Below, piece after piece: positions 1 to 13,431 of a DNA stretch of 64,000 nucleotides (the stretch's first letter is position 1; each line of letters starts with the position of its first letter). The stretch comes from Anaeromyces robustus (lineage: Eukaryota; Neocallimastigomycota; Neocallimastigomycetes; Neocallimastigales; Neocallimastigaceae): positions 22,501 to 86,500 of the forward strand of contig MCFG01000006.1 of the NCBI GenBank assembly GCA_002104895.1, in the 5' to 3' direction. The notes below the pieces were generated by a model. It ran no database searches. It worked only from the letters and a program-made list of their open reading frames with translations, and was not told the origin of the DNA. The position numbers and the translations under genes were made by a program.

Positions 1-378
1 AATGAAAACAAAGATGAATCAGTTAATAATAATTCAATTGTTGAAGAAAAACAAGTTAATACCATAAAACCCCCGTCAATTGAACTTGATACTTCAAATT
101 TATTTTATTGTATAAATGGTGTATTACCAAATAGTGATGTAAATATTGATTTTATTTATGGTCCTCCAAAAATTGATGATGAGAATGCTTATATTGATAT
201 AACTGAACCAGATAGAATTATACCAATAAATGAAATTATTACAAAAAAGAGAAAGTTTGTTGATGATGCAGGATGGAATAAATATGGTTACGAATTATAT
301 GATGAAGCAGATTATGAACAAGCTAAAACTTTGCCACATAATCAAAGATATGATAGTACATCATTAATATCTCGTATG

Positions 379-426
<48 letters not shown>

Positions 427-1162
427 ATTGTTTAATTATAATTAATTAATATAAAATTTAAAATAATATATATATATGTTTAAACATAAGAATAATTATG
501 TATAAGTTATGTTAATAAAATAAATAGATTATTAATAGAAATATTTTTATTATTCAATTTTTATTTTATTTTAAATTATAGCATTATTCTTTGTTACTAG
601 TACTAAGAGACAAAAAGAGAAAAAAGAAAAAAGGGAAAAAGCTGTATTTGATCCTACATTGAAAAAACCAAGTGAGGAACTTTTATCTCAGTTACCTCCA
701 TGGAGTCCAGAAGAAAAGGAAATTTTGAATGAAGCTATTCAAACATTTGGTCATAATTGGAGATTAGTATCCGAATATATGCAATCAAAAAATGTTGGTC
801 AGAGATATATGTATGAATGCTTTGATAAAGGTCATTTAATCGATGAAAATGAACTTAGTAATTTGAATGCAGCTGAACAGAGAAAGAATATGAAGGAGTT
901 AAAGAAGCTTATGAAAATATCTGAGAAAAAGCGTCAAGCCAGACACTTTGAAGTTTTTGATAGAATGAAAGAATTATTAAAGAAGAGAGAAAATAAACCA
1001 GGTAATTTAATGTTTTAATTTTAATATATTATTTTTTATTATATATATTTAATATAATATAATTTATTATTAAATTAAAATCGTCTATGTATATATTTTG
1101 TAAATTATTATTATTATTACTATTATTATTACTATTAACATTACTAATTATTATTATTTCTA

Positions 1163-1234
<72 letters not shown>

Positions 1235-2502
1235 TTATTATTATTATTTTTATTATTATTCTAATTAATTCTTTAAGCTCGAACTCAGTCTAAAAGACCA
1301 AGCTTACAAGCACATGAAACTCATTTGCAATCTCAGACTAAAGCAGGTGTGGATATAAAACAGTTGTTAAATCCTATTGAGTTAAGCGAGTTTAAATATA
1401 AAATGGATACTGAATCAAAGAATCAATTAGAATATCGTCAATCTCTAGCATTTAATTCAAGAGTAATTTATTTATTTATTTATATTTATTAATTTATATA
1501 TATGTATATATATGATAAATATTACAAATTTATTATTATACATTAACAAAATAAATATTTTTCATATGTATAAACAAATTTTGTTATATTTTATAGTTAC
1601 CATTAATGAGAACGATGCAGCAACAACATCCATTTCCTGCCTCAATGCATTTTCCACAAAATGTTCGTCCACGTCCACCACTTAGTGCTGCTCAAGCAAT
1701 GCTACATCAACAGTCAACTCTTGTTCAAGCTCAACAACAACAAGCTGCTGCTTTACATAAAGTTCAACAATCACAACATCAAGGTATACCATTACAACAT
1801 AGAATTCGTCCACCTCAAGTTGGTGTAGCAGGAAATATGTCTTCTATGAGAATGCCAATGAATTCAAGCGCTGCTATGTTTAATCCTGAACTTAAAAACT
1901 TACTTCAAGCAAATCAAGCAGCAACAGCGAATGGTGGTATTGGAATAAATATGAATAATGTTAAAAATATCAATCCACTTGGATTAAATATTATGCAAAC
2001 TCCAAGATTATCGCTAAATGGTGCTAATGGTCAAATATCTTATCCTAATATTCAAGCAGCTCAGTTACAAGGTATACATTTACAAAAACGTACATAGATG
2101 TAGATAGATTTATATTTAGTTTCTTTTTCTGTAATGACAATTTATATTTTTAATATTATATATTTTATTAATTCTATTATTTTTATTCAATAATTATATT
2201 TAAATACTAGCATTAAATGGAAAGGGATTAAATAGTGCTCAATTACAAGCATCTCTTGCTCATCAACAACAAATTAATAACTCAAATATTGCAAGACAGG
2301 TTCAGTTCCAAATGATTCAGAATCAAAGAAAAATTCAGAATCAAAATAATAATGCAGCTTCACTTCATTCAGGTCAATCAGCAGCTGCATTACATGCAAT
2401 TAATAATGTTCATAATGCAAAGTTTCAAGCTGAACAGGTTCGAAATCGTGGTCAAATGGTAATATATATGTTTATATATCAATATTTATTTATCTTTCTA
2501 TA

Positions 2503-2563
<61 letters not shown>

Positions 2564-2920
2564 TTTATTTATTCGATTTTATTTTATTTTTTTATGTAAT
2601 TATATTTCAATTAATTTAATTAGATGGCTAATTCACCAGAATTATTAGCAATGCAAAATGCAATGCGTCAACAATTATTACAAGCACAAATATCAGCAAA
2701 TTCAGCTAGTTTGCAACATAATATGGTAGCAAACCAACAAGCTCAACAAGCTTTACATCATGGATCTCCTCAATTATCACAGGGATCACCAGGAATAACA
2801 TCACCATTACAACAAACTGGAAATTTATCAAATCAAAATACTCATCGTTTAATGAATGTCATAAATAATAACTCTCCATTAATGAGTCCACAACATTCAG
2901 CAAATTCAAATATAAAATAA
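1..2920 (+). CDS. Eaf1/Vid21-like NuA4 chromatin subunit, 5'-truncated by window edge
   Basis: Six exons: 1-373, 582-1001, 1278-1462, 1597-2071, 2211-2458 and 2624-2920. All junctions are GT...AG and in phase, giving 665 visible residues from an open left edge. The first part has the acidic, aromatic pre-SANT segment with GYELYDEADYEQAK, followed by a Lys/Glu-rich helix. A SANT/Myb-like domain follows at about residues 163-220, with Trp anchors in PPWSPEEKE and GHNWRLVSEYM. The C-terminal half is low-complexity and Gln/Asn-rich, as in Eaf1. In known fungi Eaf1/Vid21 (p400/Domino in animals) is the scaffold of the nuclear NuA4 histone acetyltransferase complex. No HSA domain is visible; it would lie off the left edge. 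Introns 1, 2 and 5 carry a poly-T run, a (TTA)n array and a (TTA)n array. A different SANT protein is possible, but domain order and the Gln-rich tail favour Eaf1. Confidence 0.75.
374..581 (+). repeat. Intron with an unbroken T run of more than 40
   Basis: Intron 1 of the Eaf1-like gene. An uninterrupted T tract begins right behind the GTATGC donor and fills about 381-422. Length at such a tract is likely to vary between strains and between sequencing platforms. Confidence 0.8.
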
Positions 2921-4175
2921 ATTAATAATGATTTTTCTTTTTTTTTTTTTTTAATTTTCAGTGGTCAAGAATATATATATTTATATATTTCATATAGAAT
3001 GGTTTATCATTTAATTATTTATTTAAGAAGGAAAAAAAAAAATTTTTTTTACTTAATTTTATAAAGAATATAAAAGAAAAGAAATTAAAAAAATGAAATA
3101 AAAATAAAAAATAAATATAAATATATATTGCTAATTTTTTATCTTTTTTTTTTATCTTTTTTTTTTTTTGGATATATTTTGTTTATTTATTTATATTTAT
3201 AGAATTAATTGCTTATTTTTGTTATTTTCATTTTGTTTTATTTATATTTCATTTATAAAATACTCATATAAAGAAATCAAAAAAAATTTTATATTTACAA
3301 TATATATTATTTTTTTTCATTATAATCGTTATCAGCCACATAAATATTTAAATAATATTAATAGTTAGTTATAAGCGGTATATTTCATTGTTTATTTTCA
3401 GCCACATATTATTTATTAAATATAATTAATAATATGTGGACCAGTTTTATTATAGCTTTATTATAAATAAATTTATTTTATAAATAAGATTTAATAATGA
3501 TTAAGTATATATTGAAAAACCAATCATTTTGATGAAATGGATAGTAGTTTTTTTTTATATATAATAATATTTTTTGTAAAAATTTTTATACTTCACACAC
3601 TTAAAAATTATTAATAAGTAATATAATATTTATTTTTATTTCCTTTTGGTTATTGTGTAAGGTAATGAAGACGTAATTTTAAATGATTAAATATATTATA
3701 TATAATATATAATTTTTTTTTTAGTAAATGTTAATATATAATTATGAGAATATTATTGAATATTAATACTTTTTTTTTTTTTATTATTATATATATAATT
3801 TTTTAATACATCTATTTTTCGAAATGATAAAATCTTTAAATGCCATCATTTAAAAAATCAAATATATATTTTTTTTAAATTCAATTGATAAATTTAAAAA
3901 TAATATGTATTTTTTGTTCAAATATATATATATAAATAATAAATATTTTAAATAATAACAATTAAACTAAAAACAACAATAATCATTTTTCATATTGTTG
4001 ATGTTATTTATTTAATCATATCAATCATTTTATAATTATATATAAATATTCAAACATTTTTTATTCATATAAAAACTATTAAAATAATAATAATATAATA
4101 AAAATAAAAATAAAAATAATAATAATAATAATAATAAATTATTGATAATGATATATAACATTTACTAGAACCAAA
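2921..4175. other. Intergenic, AT-rich, one perfect hairpin
   Basis: Lies between the Eaf1-like and AsnRS genes, both on +. It holds A/T runs, a (TAA)n stretch near 4117-4140 and the hairpin at 3402-3439. No open frame has coding character. Confidence 0.7.
3402..3439. repeat. Perfect 12-bp inverted repeat (38 nt)
   Basis: CCACATATTATT (3402-3413) is matched exactly by AATAATATGTGG (3428-3439). Part of the 14-nt spacer can also pair. Two other hairpins in the window (34322-34359, 40818-40855) are also exactly 38 nt. Function unknown; it could act in RNA 3'-end formation or be a small mobile-element remnant. Confidence 0.8.
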
Positions 4176-6253
4176 ATGTCTGAAGGTAAATATATTTTAT
4201 ATTAAATAATTATGTCATTTAAAAATGATTAAATAAATTTTATTATATATATAGTTAAATTATTTGTTGATTTAAACAACGGTAACGATGAAACTGGTAA
4301 TGGTAGTGAATCCGCTCCATTCAAGACACCATTAAAGGCTGTTGAAACAAATGTTAATGCTGCCATTATGGTTAAAAAGGATGACGAAGGTTTCAAACCA
4401 ATTTCCAATGCTGCCTTAAAGAAGGCTAAGAAGGCTTTTGAAATTGCTCAAAAGAAGAAGGCCAAGGCTGAAGAAAAGGCTGCTAAGGATGCTGAAGCCG
4501 AAAAAAAGGCTAAGGAAGAACAATTAAAGCAACTTGAAGAAGCTAAGAAGGTTGTTCTTGAATTAGATTCTTCTTTACCAGAAGCTAAATACATTAAAAT
4601 TAAGCAAACCCCAGAATATCGTGGTAAGAGAATTATTATCCAAGGTTGGGTTCACCGTTTACGTGTTCAAGGTAAGGATATGACTTTCATCGTTATTCGT
4701 GATGGTACTGGTTTCCTTCAATGTGTCCTTACTGGTAAACTTGTAAGTATTAATTGATTTTTTTTTAATTTTAATAAATAATGGAACAATACAAGAACAA
4801 ATAATAATTATAATATTTTTTTAATGAAATAATTATTTTAATAAATGAATATTAAATATGAAATATTATAGTGTAAGACATATGATGCTTTAACTTTAAC
4901 TTTAGAATCTTCTATGAAACTCTACGGTACTTTAAAGGAACTTCCAGCTGGAAAAACTGTAACTAATAGAATATTGTAAATAAAAATATGAAAATATGAT
5001 AATGTAATTACTAATTTTAAAAATTTCATATAAAAAATTAGGCTCAAGGAGGTCACGAATTAATTGTTGATTACTATGAAGTTCTTGGTAAAGCAGCTGG
5101 TGGTGATGAAGCTTTCTCTGCAAAATTAAATTCTGTACGTTATTTATTTGTTTTTCTTTATTAATTATTGATTTGTTATTTTTCAATGATTATTTGTAAT
5201 TTTTTTTTTATTTTAATAACAATTAAATATTTTATTGTTTTTTAAATCATATTTATATATTATATATATTAGGATTCTAATGCTGATGTTTTATATGATC
5301 AACGTCACTTATACTTACGTGGTGAAACTGCCTCTAAAGTTATGAGAGTCAGAGCTGTTACTTTAAGAGCTTTCCGTGAATTCTTTGAAAAGAAGCACTT
5401 CAACGAAGTAACCCCACCACTTATGGTTCAAACTTCTGTTGAAGGTGGTAGTACTTTATTTAAATTAGATTACTATGGTGAACCAGCCTATCTTACTCAG
5501 TCATCTCAACTTTACCTTGAAACTGTTCTTCCATCTCTTGGTGATGTTTACTGTATTGCTGATTCTTTCCGTGCCGAAAAATCTCACACTCGTCGTCATT
5601 TATCAGAATACACTCACATCGAAGCTGAACAACCATTCATTTGTTTCGATGATTTACTTAACATTCTTGAAGAAATGATTTGTGATGTTGTTGACTACGT
5701 ATTAAAGTCACCAGTTGGTGAATATGTTTATGAATTAAATCCAAACTTCAAGCCACCAAAGCGTCCATTCAAGCGTATGGAATACGCTGAAGCTATTCAA
5801 TGGCTTAAGGACAATGATGTCAAAAAAGAAGATGGTACTTATTATGAATTTGGTGAAGATATTCCAGAAAGTCCAGAACGTAAGATGACTGATACTATTA
5901 ATGAACCAATATTATTAAACAAATTCCCAGTTGAAATTAAGGCTTTCTATATGAAGAAATGCCCAGAAGATCAACGTTTAACTGAAAGTGTTGATGTTTT
6001 AATGCCAGGTGTTGGTGAAATTGTTGGTGGAAGTATGAGAATTTCAGATTTAGCTGAATTATTAGCTGCTTATAAGCGTGAAGGTTTAGATCCAAAACCA
6101 TATTACTGGTTCACTGATCAACGTAAGTATGGTACTTGTGAACACGGTGGTTTCGGTCTTGGTCTTGAACGTTTCATTGCCTGGTTATTAAACAGATACA
6201 CTGTTAGAGAAACTATTACTTACCCAAGATTTATTGGCCGTTGTATGCCATAA
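4176..6253 (+). CDS. Asparaginyl-tRNA synthetase, cytosolic (class IIb)
   Basis: Five exons: 4176-4185, 4255-4742, 4872-4958, 5042-5134 and 5273-6253, all in phase, giving 552 aa. The first exon is only 10 nt (ATG TCT GAA G). It charges tRNA-Asn with asparagine using ATP. Domain order: the N-terminal extension typical of eukaryotic AsnRS (LFVDLNNGNDETG), an Ala/Lys-rich linker, an OB-fold anticodon-binding domain (KRIIIQGWVHRLRVQGKD) and the class II core. Motif 2 is the stretch around FRAEKSHTRRHLSEYTHIEAE-type positions in exon 5, and motif 3 is GFGLGLERFIAWLL. TQSSQLYLE and the HIEAE signature separate it from AspRS. Codon use is clearly different from neighbouring genes: many C- or G-ending codons (AAG, TTC, CAC, GCC), as expected of a highly expressed gene. 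Fungal homologues are named DED81/NARS. Confidence 0.95.
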
Positions 6254-7048
6254 GGAGATTTATTAAAAAATATTTCTTTTTTAAATATATAAACGCATTT
6301 ACATATTTATAAAAAAAAAGAGCATTTTTTTTTTTTTAATATTAAAAAAAAAAAGGATAATAATTATAATAAGTAAAAAGGAAATAAAAATAATATAAAC
6401 AAAATAAAAGAAAACATAACAAACGATAAAGTAATAAAAAAAAAAAAAAAGAAAAGAAAAAGAAAAATTATATGTTTTAAAAATAGTATTTTTATAATAT
6501 ATTTTGTATAAAGAATTATTAATTAGCAGAAACAATAAAAATAAATAAAGCTAATAAATAAGTCAAAAATATAAGAATATTAAGTAAAAATAAAAATTAA
6601 AGCAAACAAAATAAAACAAAACAAAATAAAAATAAAATAAAATTATATTTAATAAAAATAAATATAAAAAAATTTTTATTAAATTCTTTATATGCTTTTA
6701 TATTAAATATTAAATTTTTTTTTGTGTTAAGCATTTTTTTTTAATGATAAATTTTAGTAAATAATTATGTTATTTTATTAATTTTTTATTACTAATACTA
6801 TATATTTACTATTAATTTTATTAATAATTTATATACATAAGATGACATATAAAATAAAATAAAATAAAATAGTAAAAAATTATTATTATTATTATTATTA
6901 TTTTATATTGTTTTATAGTTCTATCTTTGTTTCATTTATTTTCTTTTATTTTAATTATTCATTACCATGACCTATTATTAAATTTAATATTTAATATAAT
7001 ATATAAAGTATATGATATAATTTAAATTAAATTTATTATATTTTAATA
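6254..7048. other. Intergenic, AT-rich, nothing identified
   Basis: A- and T-tracts and short AAAAT and TTA repeats; no coding segment or structured element seen. Confidence 0.6.
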
Positions 7049-7164
7049 ATGGAAGATTCATTTTTATCTATTTTTAATGATAATAAACCCATTTCAAAAA
7101 AAGAAATAGAAACTAAAATCTCGAAGTCTAGTTCTATAAATGATATTAATGTAAAATTTTAAAA

Positions 7165-7199
<35 letters not shown>

Positions 7200-8414
7200 A
7201 TGAAAAAAAAAATCAATAAATTAATATGCCAATAATAATAATAAAATTATAAAATATTGAATTATACAATTATATAATAATTAATTTTGTTTTAAATAAT
7301 AACTATATTTTACCTTTGTTATAATAATGTAATATTTTTATAATAATGTAATATTTTTATAATTTTATGTATATATATAATTTAAAAGAATACTTTAATA
7401 AAATTACAAAAATTAAATGTTATCGAAAGTCACACTTTTCAAGAGAATGATAAAAGTATTACTTTATATTGGAAGAAAAGAAAAATAGGTAAAATTAATA
7501 TGATAATATTAATAAAAATTTAATTTTTACTAATTTTTTAATTTTTTAATTTTTTATTTTTCTATTTTTTTTTTAAATCTTATATAAATTGCTATTGTAA
7601 AATGTAGATATTGTAGGTATACATTATAAATATAATATAATGTATTAGTTTTAATTAATAATTTTAATATTTTATATTTAGAAAAAAACTTCAAGTATTT
7701 CTCCTTCAAATAAAATGAAATTATTAAATAAATCATCAAATTTATTACATAAAAATACAACTTTTAAATCACCTTTACTAAAAAATGTTAATAAAACTAG
7801 TCGTGGTATTTCAAAATCATTTCAATCACCATTAATTCATAATAACAATAAAAGTAAATTAAAAACAAATGAGATTCAAGGTTTACTAAATATAAAAAAT
7901 AAAAATTTTAATAGAAGTGCTCCAGTTTCATCACTTTTAAAATTTAAAAAAGATAAAGAATTATTGAATAAAATTAAAGAACGTGATGCATTACTGAATC
8001 AGTTAAAACAAAAAGAAGAAAATATTCGAAGAATTAATTTAGTATTAAAACATAGAGAAACGGTTTCTATTTTTATTTTTTATTTTTTATTTTTTTTTAT
8101 ATATTTTATAGTGCTAACTTTTTTATTAATTATTAAAATTATTTTTAATTTCATTTCTTTGTTTTAAAATAAAAATTTTTATAAAGAATGAAGTAGAAAA
8201 ATTAAAACTTTTAATTTGCAAGTGGAGAAAGACAAGCCAAACTATAACAGAAGTATTAAAGGAAAAAATTGGACAAGTAATGGTGGCAAATGCATATGAT
8301 AATGGAATTGAATTAAAAGAAGTAACTCTTGAACAAATATTGAATGGTTTAAATATCAATCCTTCAATATTAAATTATGATAAAGAAGAAGATTGCTTTA
8401 ATAATAATAAATAA
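7049..8414 (+). CDS. Probable Sfr1/Mei5-like recombination accessory protein
   Basis: Proposed exons: 7049-7150, 7389-7488, 7682-8062 and 8187-8414. The basic, Ser-rich N-terminal half leads into a coiled coil (LLNKIKERDALLNQLKQKEE) and then a segment with ICKWRKTSQTITEVLKE. The C-terminal part has LEQILNGLNINPSILNYD followed by EEDCF. A Lys-Trp-Arg helix after a coiled coil and a C-terminal hydrophobic-NYD-EED-F signature match Sfr1/Mei5. These proteins partner Swi5/Sae3 and stimulate Rad51/Dmc1 strand exchange in the nucleus; I recall this from the family and have not aligned it. One problem remains: exon 2 ends in phase 1, while the open frame of exon 3 starts in phase 0 beside an A7 run at 7682-7688. 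Either a 1-2 nt homopolymer length error or an unrecognised splice site must account for this. Sure of a gene, moderately sure of identity. Confidence 0.6.
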
Positions 8415-9777
8415 TGTATTTGCCATATTTATTAAAAATTTTTTTATAATGATACTATTATTAAATTTTAGAAATGTAATAATAATTATATATATAAATA
8501 TAAATGTTTTATCTATTCGAAAATAAATGTAATAAAGAATGTTAAATTGTAGAATTTTATATATTATTTATTGATGAAATAAACTTTTTTATGATAAAAG
8601 ATATTATATTAAATTTTTATTATATTTAAATGTACATAATTTAATTTATATTATTTTTTATTTAAATATATAAATAATTTTAATTAAATTAGTGTAAATA
8701 TTTATACATAAAAAATTTTTTTTCTTTTGTATAAACGAAGAAAAGGTTTTTTATATAAAATAACATTATTGTAAATTAATATTGCAAAATAAATAAATGA
8801 TAAAAATATAAATAAATCATTTTATTATATATATATATTTTAAAAAAAGAAAATAAAAATAAAAATAAAAATAAAAATAAAAATAATAATATATATATAT
8901 AAAAAATAAGAAAAGAAAGTAAAATTAAAGAAAAATAAGATAATATAAGGAATTTTCATTCCTTATTAAGATTTGTATTATCCATTTATTTAATGTATTT
9001 TTTAATTATATTAAAATTTCTTGTTGTTATAAATATTAATAATTATTATAAAATAATTTATTGTTTTTTTATTTTTATTTATAATTATTTATATTGTATA
9101 AAAGCTAACTATTATTATTATTTTTATATTTTAATATTATATAAAAACTAATTTTATTATTGTTTTATATTATTTTTTTTTAAAAGAAAAAAAAAAAAAG
9201 TTTGAGAAGACAATTAAAGAAAAAGCAAAATTGACGAAAAATACAATAAAATTATTATTAAAAAAATATTTATTAATAATATTTATTTTCATATTTTTTT
9301 AAGAAGAAAGAAATATCATATTTTATATTTTTATACACAAAATAATATTTTCTTATGACTATTATTTAATTTTATAAAAATAATAATCAATATATAATTG
9401 ATATTTTGGAATTAATAGAAAAAAAGGACATATATATTTTGTCGTATTCATCATTTTATTCTATAAATTTAAATATACCATTATATTTTAATAACTTTTA
9501 GAAAATTAAATTAAGTAGAATAAAAAGTATTTAACAATTATTAATACAGTATCAAAATCAATAAAATAATAATAAATAAATAAATAAATAAATATATATA
9601 TATATAAATACATAAAAATAAATAAAAAAGATAAAAAAAAAAAAAAAAAAAAAAAAATTAAAATAAAAGTAAAAAACCTAATAAACAAAATAAACAAGAA
9701 ACAGTAGAAATATACAAAAATATTGTATAATTATATATAAGGAATAAATTATACTTTTTATAGAAATATAATCAAAG
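8415..9777. other. Intergenic, AT-rich, nothing identified
   Basis: Poly-A/T tracts, (AAAAT) runs near 8850-8890, a short AAAT array near 9571-9592 and a long A run near 9632-9657. No coding or RNA signal. Confidence 0.6.
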
Positions 9778-12197
9778 ATGAAGTTATTACACAATTATAT
9801 ATATATATTTAGTTTTGTAATACTATTTTTTATAAGTATATGTCGTTCAGAGTATTCGTCTGGATTTCATTTTCCAAATGAAAGAGAAGAAATAATTGAC
9901 GGTTTCTTTAGTAAAAGTAGACATACTAATAATTGGGCTGTATTGGTAAATATTTTATTGATATTTTTTTTATCTAATTATTTTTTATTATAAATTTTAG
10001 TAAAATTAAAAGTTTTTAGTATCATATTTTTTTTTGTTTTTATTTTTTTTTATTTTTTTATTTTTTTTTTTCATTTATATTTATTATTGATAATTAATAA
10101 CTTATGTTTAATTATTTTCATTTAAATTTATAAACAAAGGTGGACACTTCAAGGTATTGGTTTAATTATAGACATATTGCTAATGTATTGTCTATTTATA
10201 GGACCGTAAAGAGATTAGGTATCCCTGATTCAAATATTATTTTAATGCTTGCTGATGATGTAGCTTGCAATCCCAGAAATCGTTTTCAAGCAACTGTTTA
10301 TAACAATGCAGAAAGAAAATTAGATTTGTATGGTGATAATATTGAAGTTGATTATCGTGGTTATGAAGTTACAGTTGAAAATTTTATTCGTCTTTTGACA
10401 GGTTTGTTTTTTTAATGATAATAAACAATTTATTTGAATCGTTGACTGTTATATCATATAACATAACAATTATTATTATTATTATTATTTTATTATTATT
10501 ATTATGAAATATTAATTATTATTATTTTATATCTTTTTATTATTTATATTCGATAATTATTTATAAATAATTTATATACACATTTGTAAATAAATTGTTT
10601 ATTTATTAAGGTCGTCATTTACCAGATACTCCACGTTCAAAAAGATTACTTTCTGATGATCGTAGTAATGTATTGGTTTATATGACTGGTCATGGAGGTG
10701 AAGAATTTTTAAAATTTCAAGATACAGAAGAAATTAGTAGTTATGATGTTGCTGATGCCTTTGAACAAATGTGGGAAAAAAGAAGGTATGAAAATTGAAA
10801 TGCTATATATATATTTAGATATATATAATAATGTTTAATACTTATTATTTTTTTTTTTTAATTTTTTTTATAATTTATTTTTATTAATTTATTATTATTA
10901 TAATTGTATTAATATATAATATTATATTGCATTAATATATTAGATATAATGAATTATTATTTATGATTGATACATGCCAAGCAAGTAGTATGTTTTCAAG
11001 AGTTTATTCTCCAAATATCCTTGCTACTGGTAGTAGTCAAACTGGACAAAATTCTTATTCAGTAAATATTTCAAAATTTTTATATAGTTTTTAGAAAAAT
11101 ATTAATGAAATAAATAAACAATAATTTAATTTAATATATATATATTAAACCTTTTTTCATATTATTTTTATATTACTATTCTATTTTTTAGCATCATTTA
11201 GACCCAGAATTAGGTGTAGCCGTTATTGATAGATATACCTATTATAATTTAGAAACTTTAGAATATGTTACTTTACAAAGTCAAAAAACTTTACAATATT
11301 TGGTAAATATTAATATAAATATATTTATAGTAAAATATTAATAATGAGAGTAATAAATTATAATAAAATAACTAAATATATCTATTATGTAAAAAGGTAC
11401 GAAAGTATATTAATTATTAATTAAATTTTTAATTTTATAAATATTTTTAGTTTAATACTTATGATGTTTCATTAATTCATTCTACTCCTGGAATAAGACA
11501 TGATTTATTTGAAAGAAACTTAAATAAAGTACGATATTTTTATATTAATAAAATATAATAAATATATATTTATAGAGAATATTTTTTATTTATTATTTGT
11601 ATTTAATTTTTTTTTTTTTTTTTTACTAAAATTGGTTATAAATTGAAACAACTACAATAAACGATCATAATAATAATAATAACAAATATTTATAATAATA
11701 ATAATAATAAACACATAATGTCACACTGTCTAAATATAATATAATATAATATAATATAATATAATATAATATAATATAATATAATATAATATAATATAAT
11801 ATAATATAATATAATATATTACAAAAATTTTGATAATCATCATAACAATTATAAATAATAAATAATAATTATAATATAATTATAATAATCACAATAATAA
11901 TATTTAAAGGTATTAATTACTGATTTCTTTGGTGCTGTATATAATATTGAATTAACTTTAAAGGGCTATAAATTAAGTAGAAGTAATGAAAATGATATTC
12001 CATTAATTCAACATAATACTATCGATGATAATGAAGAAACTCTTAATAGAATTAATAATAATGATTTAATTCCAAAAAATGAATATAAGATGATAAAAAT
12101 TAGATCAAAAAGATCAGCCAAAGTATCTCCAATATTTTTATTAGGATTTGTAGCATTAATTAGTGGTGTGATATTTATGTCAAAAATAGTTAATTAA
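9778..12197 (+). CDS. GPI8: GPI-anchor transamidase catalytic subunit (GPI8/PIG-K)
   Basis: Seven exons in phase: 9778-9945, 10140-10401, 10611-10785, 10944-11061, 11192-11302, 11451-11528 and 11910-12197, giving 399 aa, the usual family length. This C13-type cysteine protease in the ER membrane complex cuts the C-terminal signal of precursors and transfers them to GPI. Visible features: an N-terminal signal peptide (ending about residue 23), [18 protein letters not shown], the catalytic His in [13 protein letters not shown] (about H171), the catalytic Cys in [12 protein letters not shown] (about C213), DRYTYYNLE, and a C-terminal transmembrane helix before KIVN. A long Asn-rich lumenal linker precedes that helix. 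The start is the first ATG before the signal peptide. Intron 6 carries a pentanucleotide array. Confidence 0.96.
11738..11816 (+). repeat. (TATAA)n pentanucleotide array in GPI8 intron 6
   Basis: About 15 uninterrupted copies of a 5-bp unit (ATAAT in another phase) inside the largest intron of the GPI8 gene, flanked by (TAA)n tracts. A likely length-variable marker. Confidence 0.85.
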
Positions 12198-12364
12198 GAT
12201 CTTTTTTTCTATTTATTCTATATTTATTTATTTGCTTTTATTTTATTTAATTATTTTTGTTTTATTTAAATATCTGTTTTAAATATCCAATATATTAATA
12301 TATTTAAATAAATTAATTAAAAAAAAAATAAAAAAAAAAATAATCCTTAATAAATAAAATAGTA

Positions 12365-12365
12365 A

Positions 12366-12424
<59 letters not shown>

Positions 12425-12446
12425 ATTCAATAAATAAATAAATAAA
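12365..12446. repeat. (AAAT)n tetranucleotide array
   Basis: Near-continuous AAAT copies, broken once by TTC within the last third. Confidence 0.85.
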
Positions 12447-12540
12447 TTCAATAATAAATATTAACAATTAATTTATATAATTGATTAATAAGAAATAAAT
12501 AGTAAGAGATAATGATGAATATATACAATGCATAATACAA

Positions 12541-12541
12541 A

Positions 12542-12624
<83 letters not shown>
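12541..12624. repeat. (AAAT)n tetranucleotide array
   Basis: About 21 uninterrupted copies, some 95 bp from the previous array. Confidence 0.88.
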
Positions 12625-13431
12625 AATTAATAAATCAATGAAAGAAATGAAGTAATTAATAAAGTAAAAGAAGAATACGCATTAATAATAGTAATACTGA
12701 TAAAATATAATATATAAAATAGTATTAATAATATATAGAAAAATGTTTTTTACAATAAAAAATAACTTATTACAATTGATATTAAATTTTAAATTTATAT
12801 TTTAGTATTTTTCTTTTAATCATAATTATTAAATTAGTTAATAATTTTATTTTTGAAGTTTTAGTAATGTTTATTAAGATATAATCATAATTGAGTAAAT
12901 CATATATTTATTATTACTTTTAATTATTAATTATTAATAATTTTTATATCTTATATATTATAAATATAAAAAGTTTTATTAATGCTATTTTTAATATATA
13001 ATTGAATATAATAAAAAAATATTAAGAATTATATTTTGATAATACTGCACTAATGAATATCTTGTATAAGCTATATTTCAAAATTGTTTTTTTTTTCTAT
13101 TTTATTTTATTCTAATTAATAGTATAATTCATGATTCATATGTTAAGTCTATCTATAGTGTTTATAAAAAAAAAAAAAAAAGAACTACTGAAGGAATTTA
13201 AATGAAAGATATTAACATTAATTAAAATTTTAATTATAATATTAATAAAAAATATTTATTAAAAAGAATAAAAAAAAAAAAAAAGAAATAAAAATAATAA
13301 TAAAAAAAAAGCATAAATACAAATAAATAATTAAACATTGTTATTACTATATATTTACAAAAAAAAAACTTTATATTTAGTGGTGTTATTTCATATTATT
13401 AATAATAATTCTATGCACCAAGTTAATATGA

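Larger units (their letters stand above)
12198..13431. other. Intergenic between converging genes, with AAAT arrays
   Basis: Lies between the 3' ends of GPI8 (+) and the SAXO-like gene (-). Two large (AAAT)n arrays dominate it; the rest is AT-rich sequence without coding character. Confidence 0.7.

Noticed and set aside
1087-1293. Open frame rich in Leu, Ile and Tyr
   Set aside because: Translation of a (TTA)n intron of the Eaf1-like gene, with splice sites on both sides in phase.
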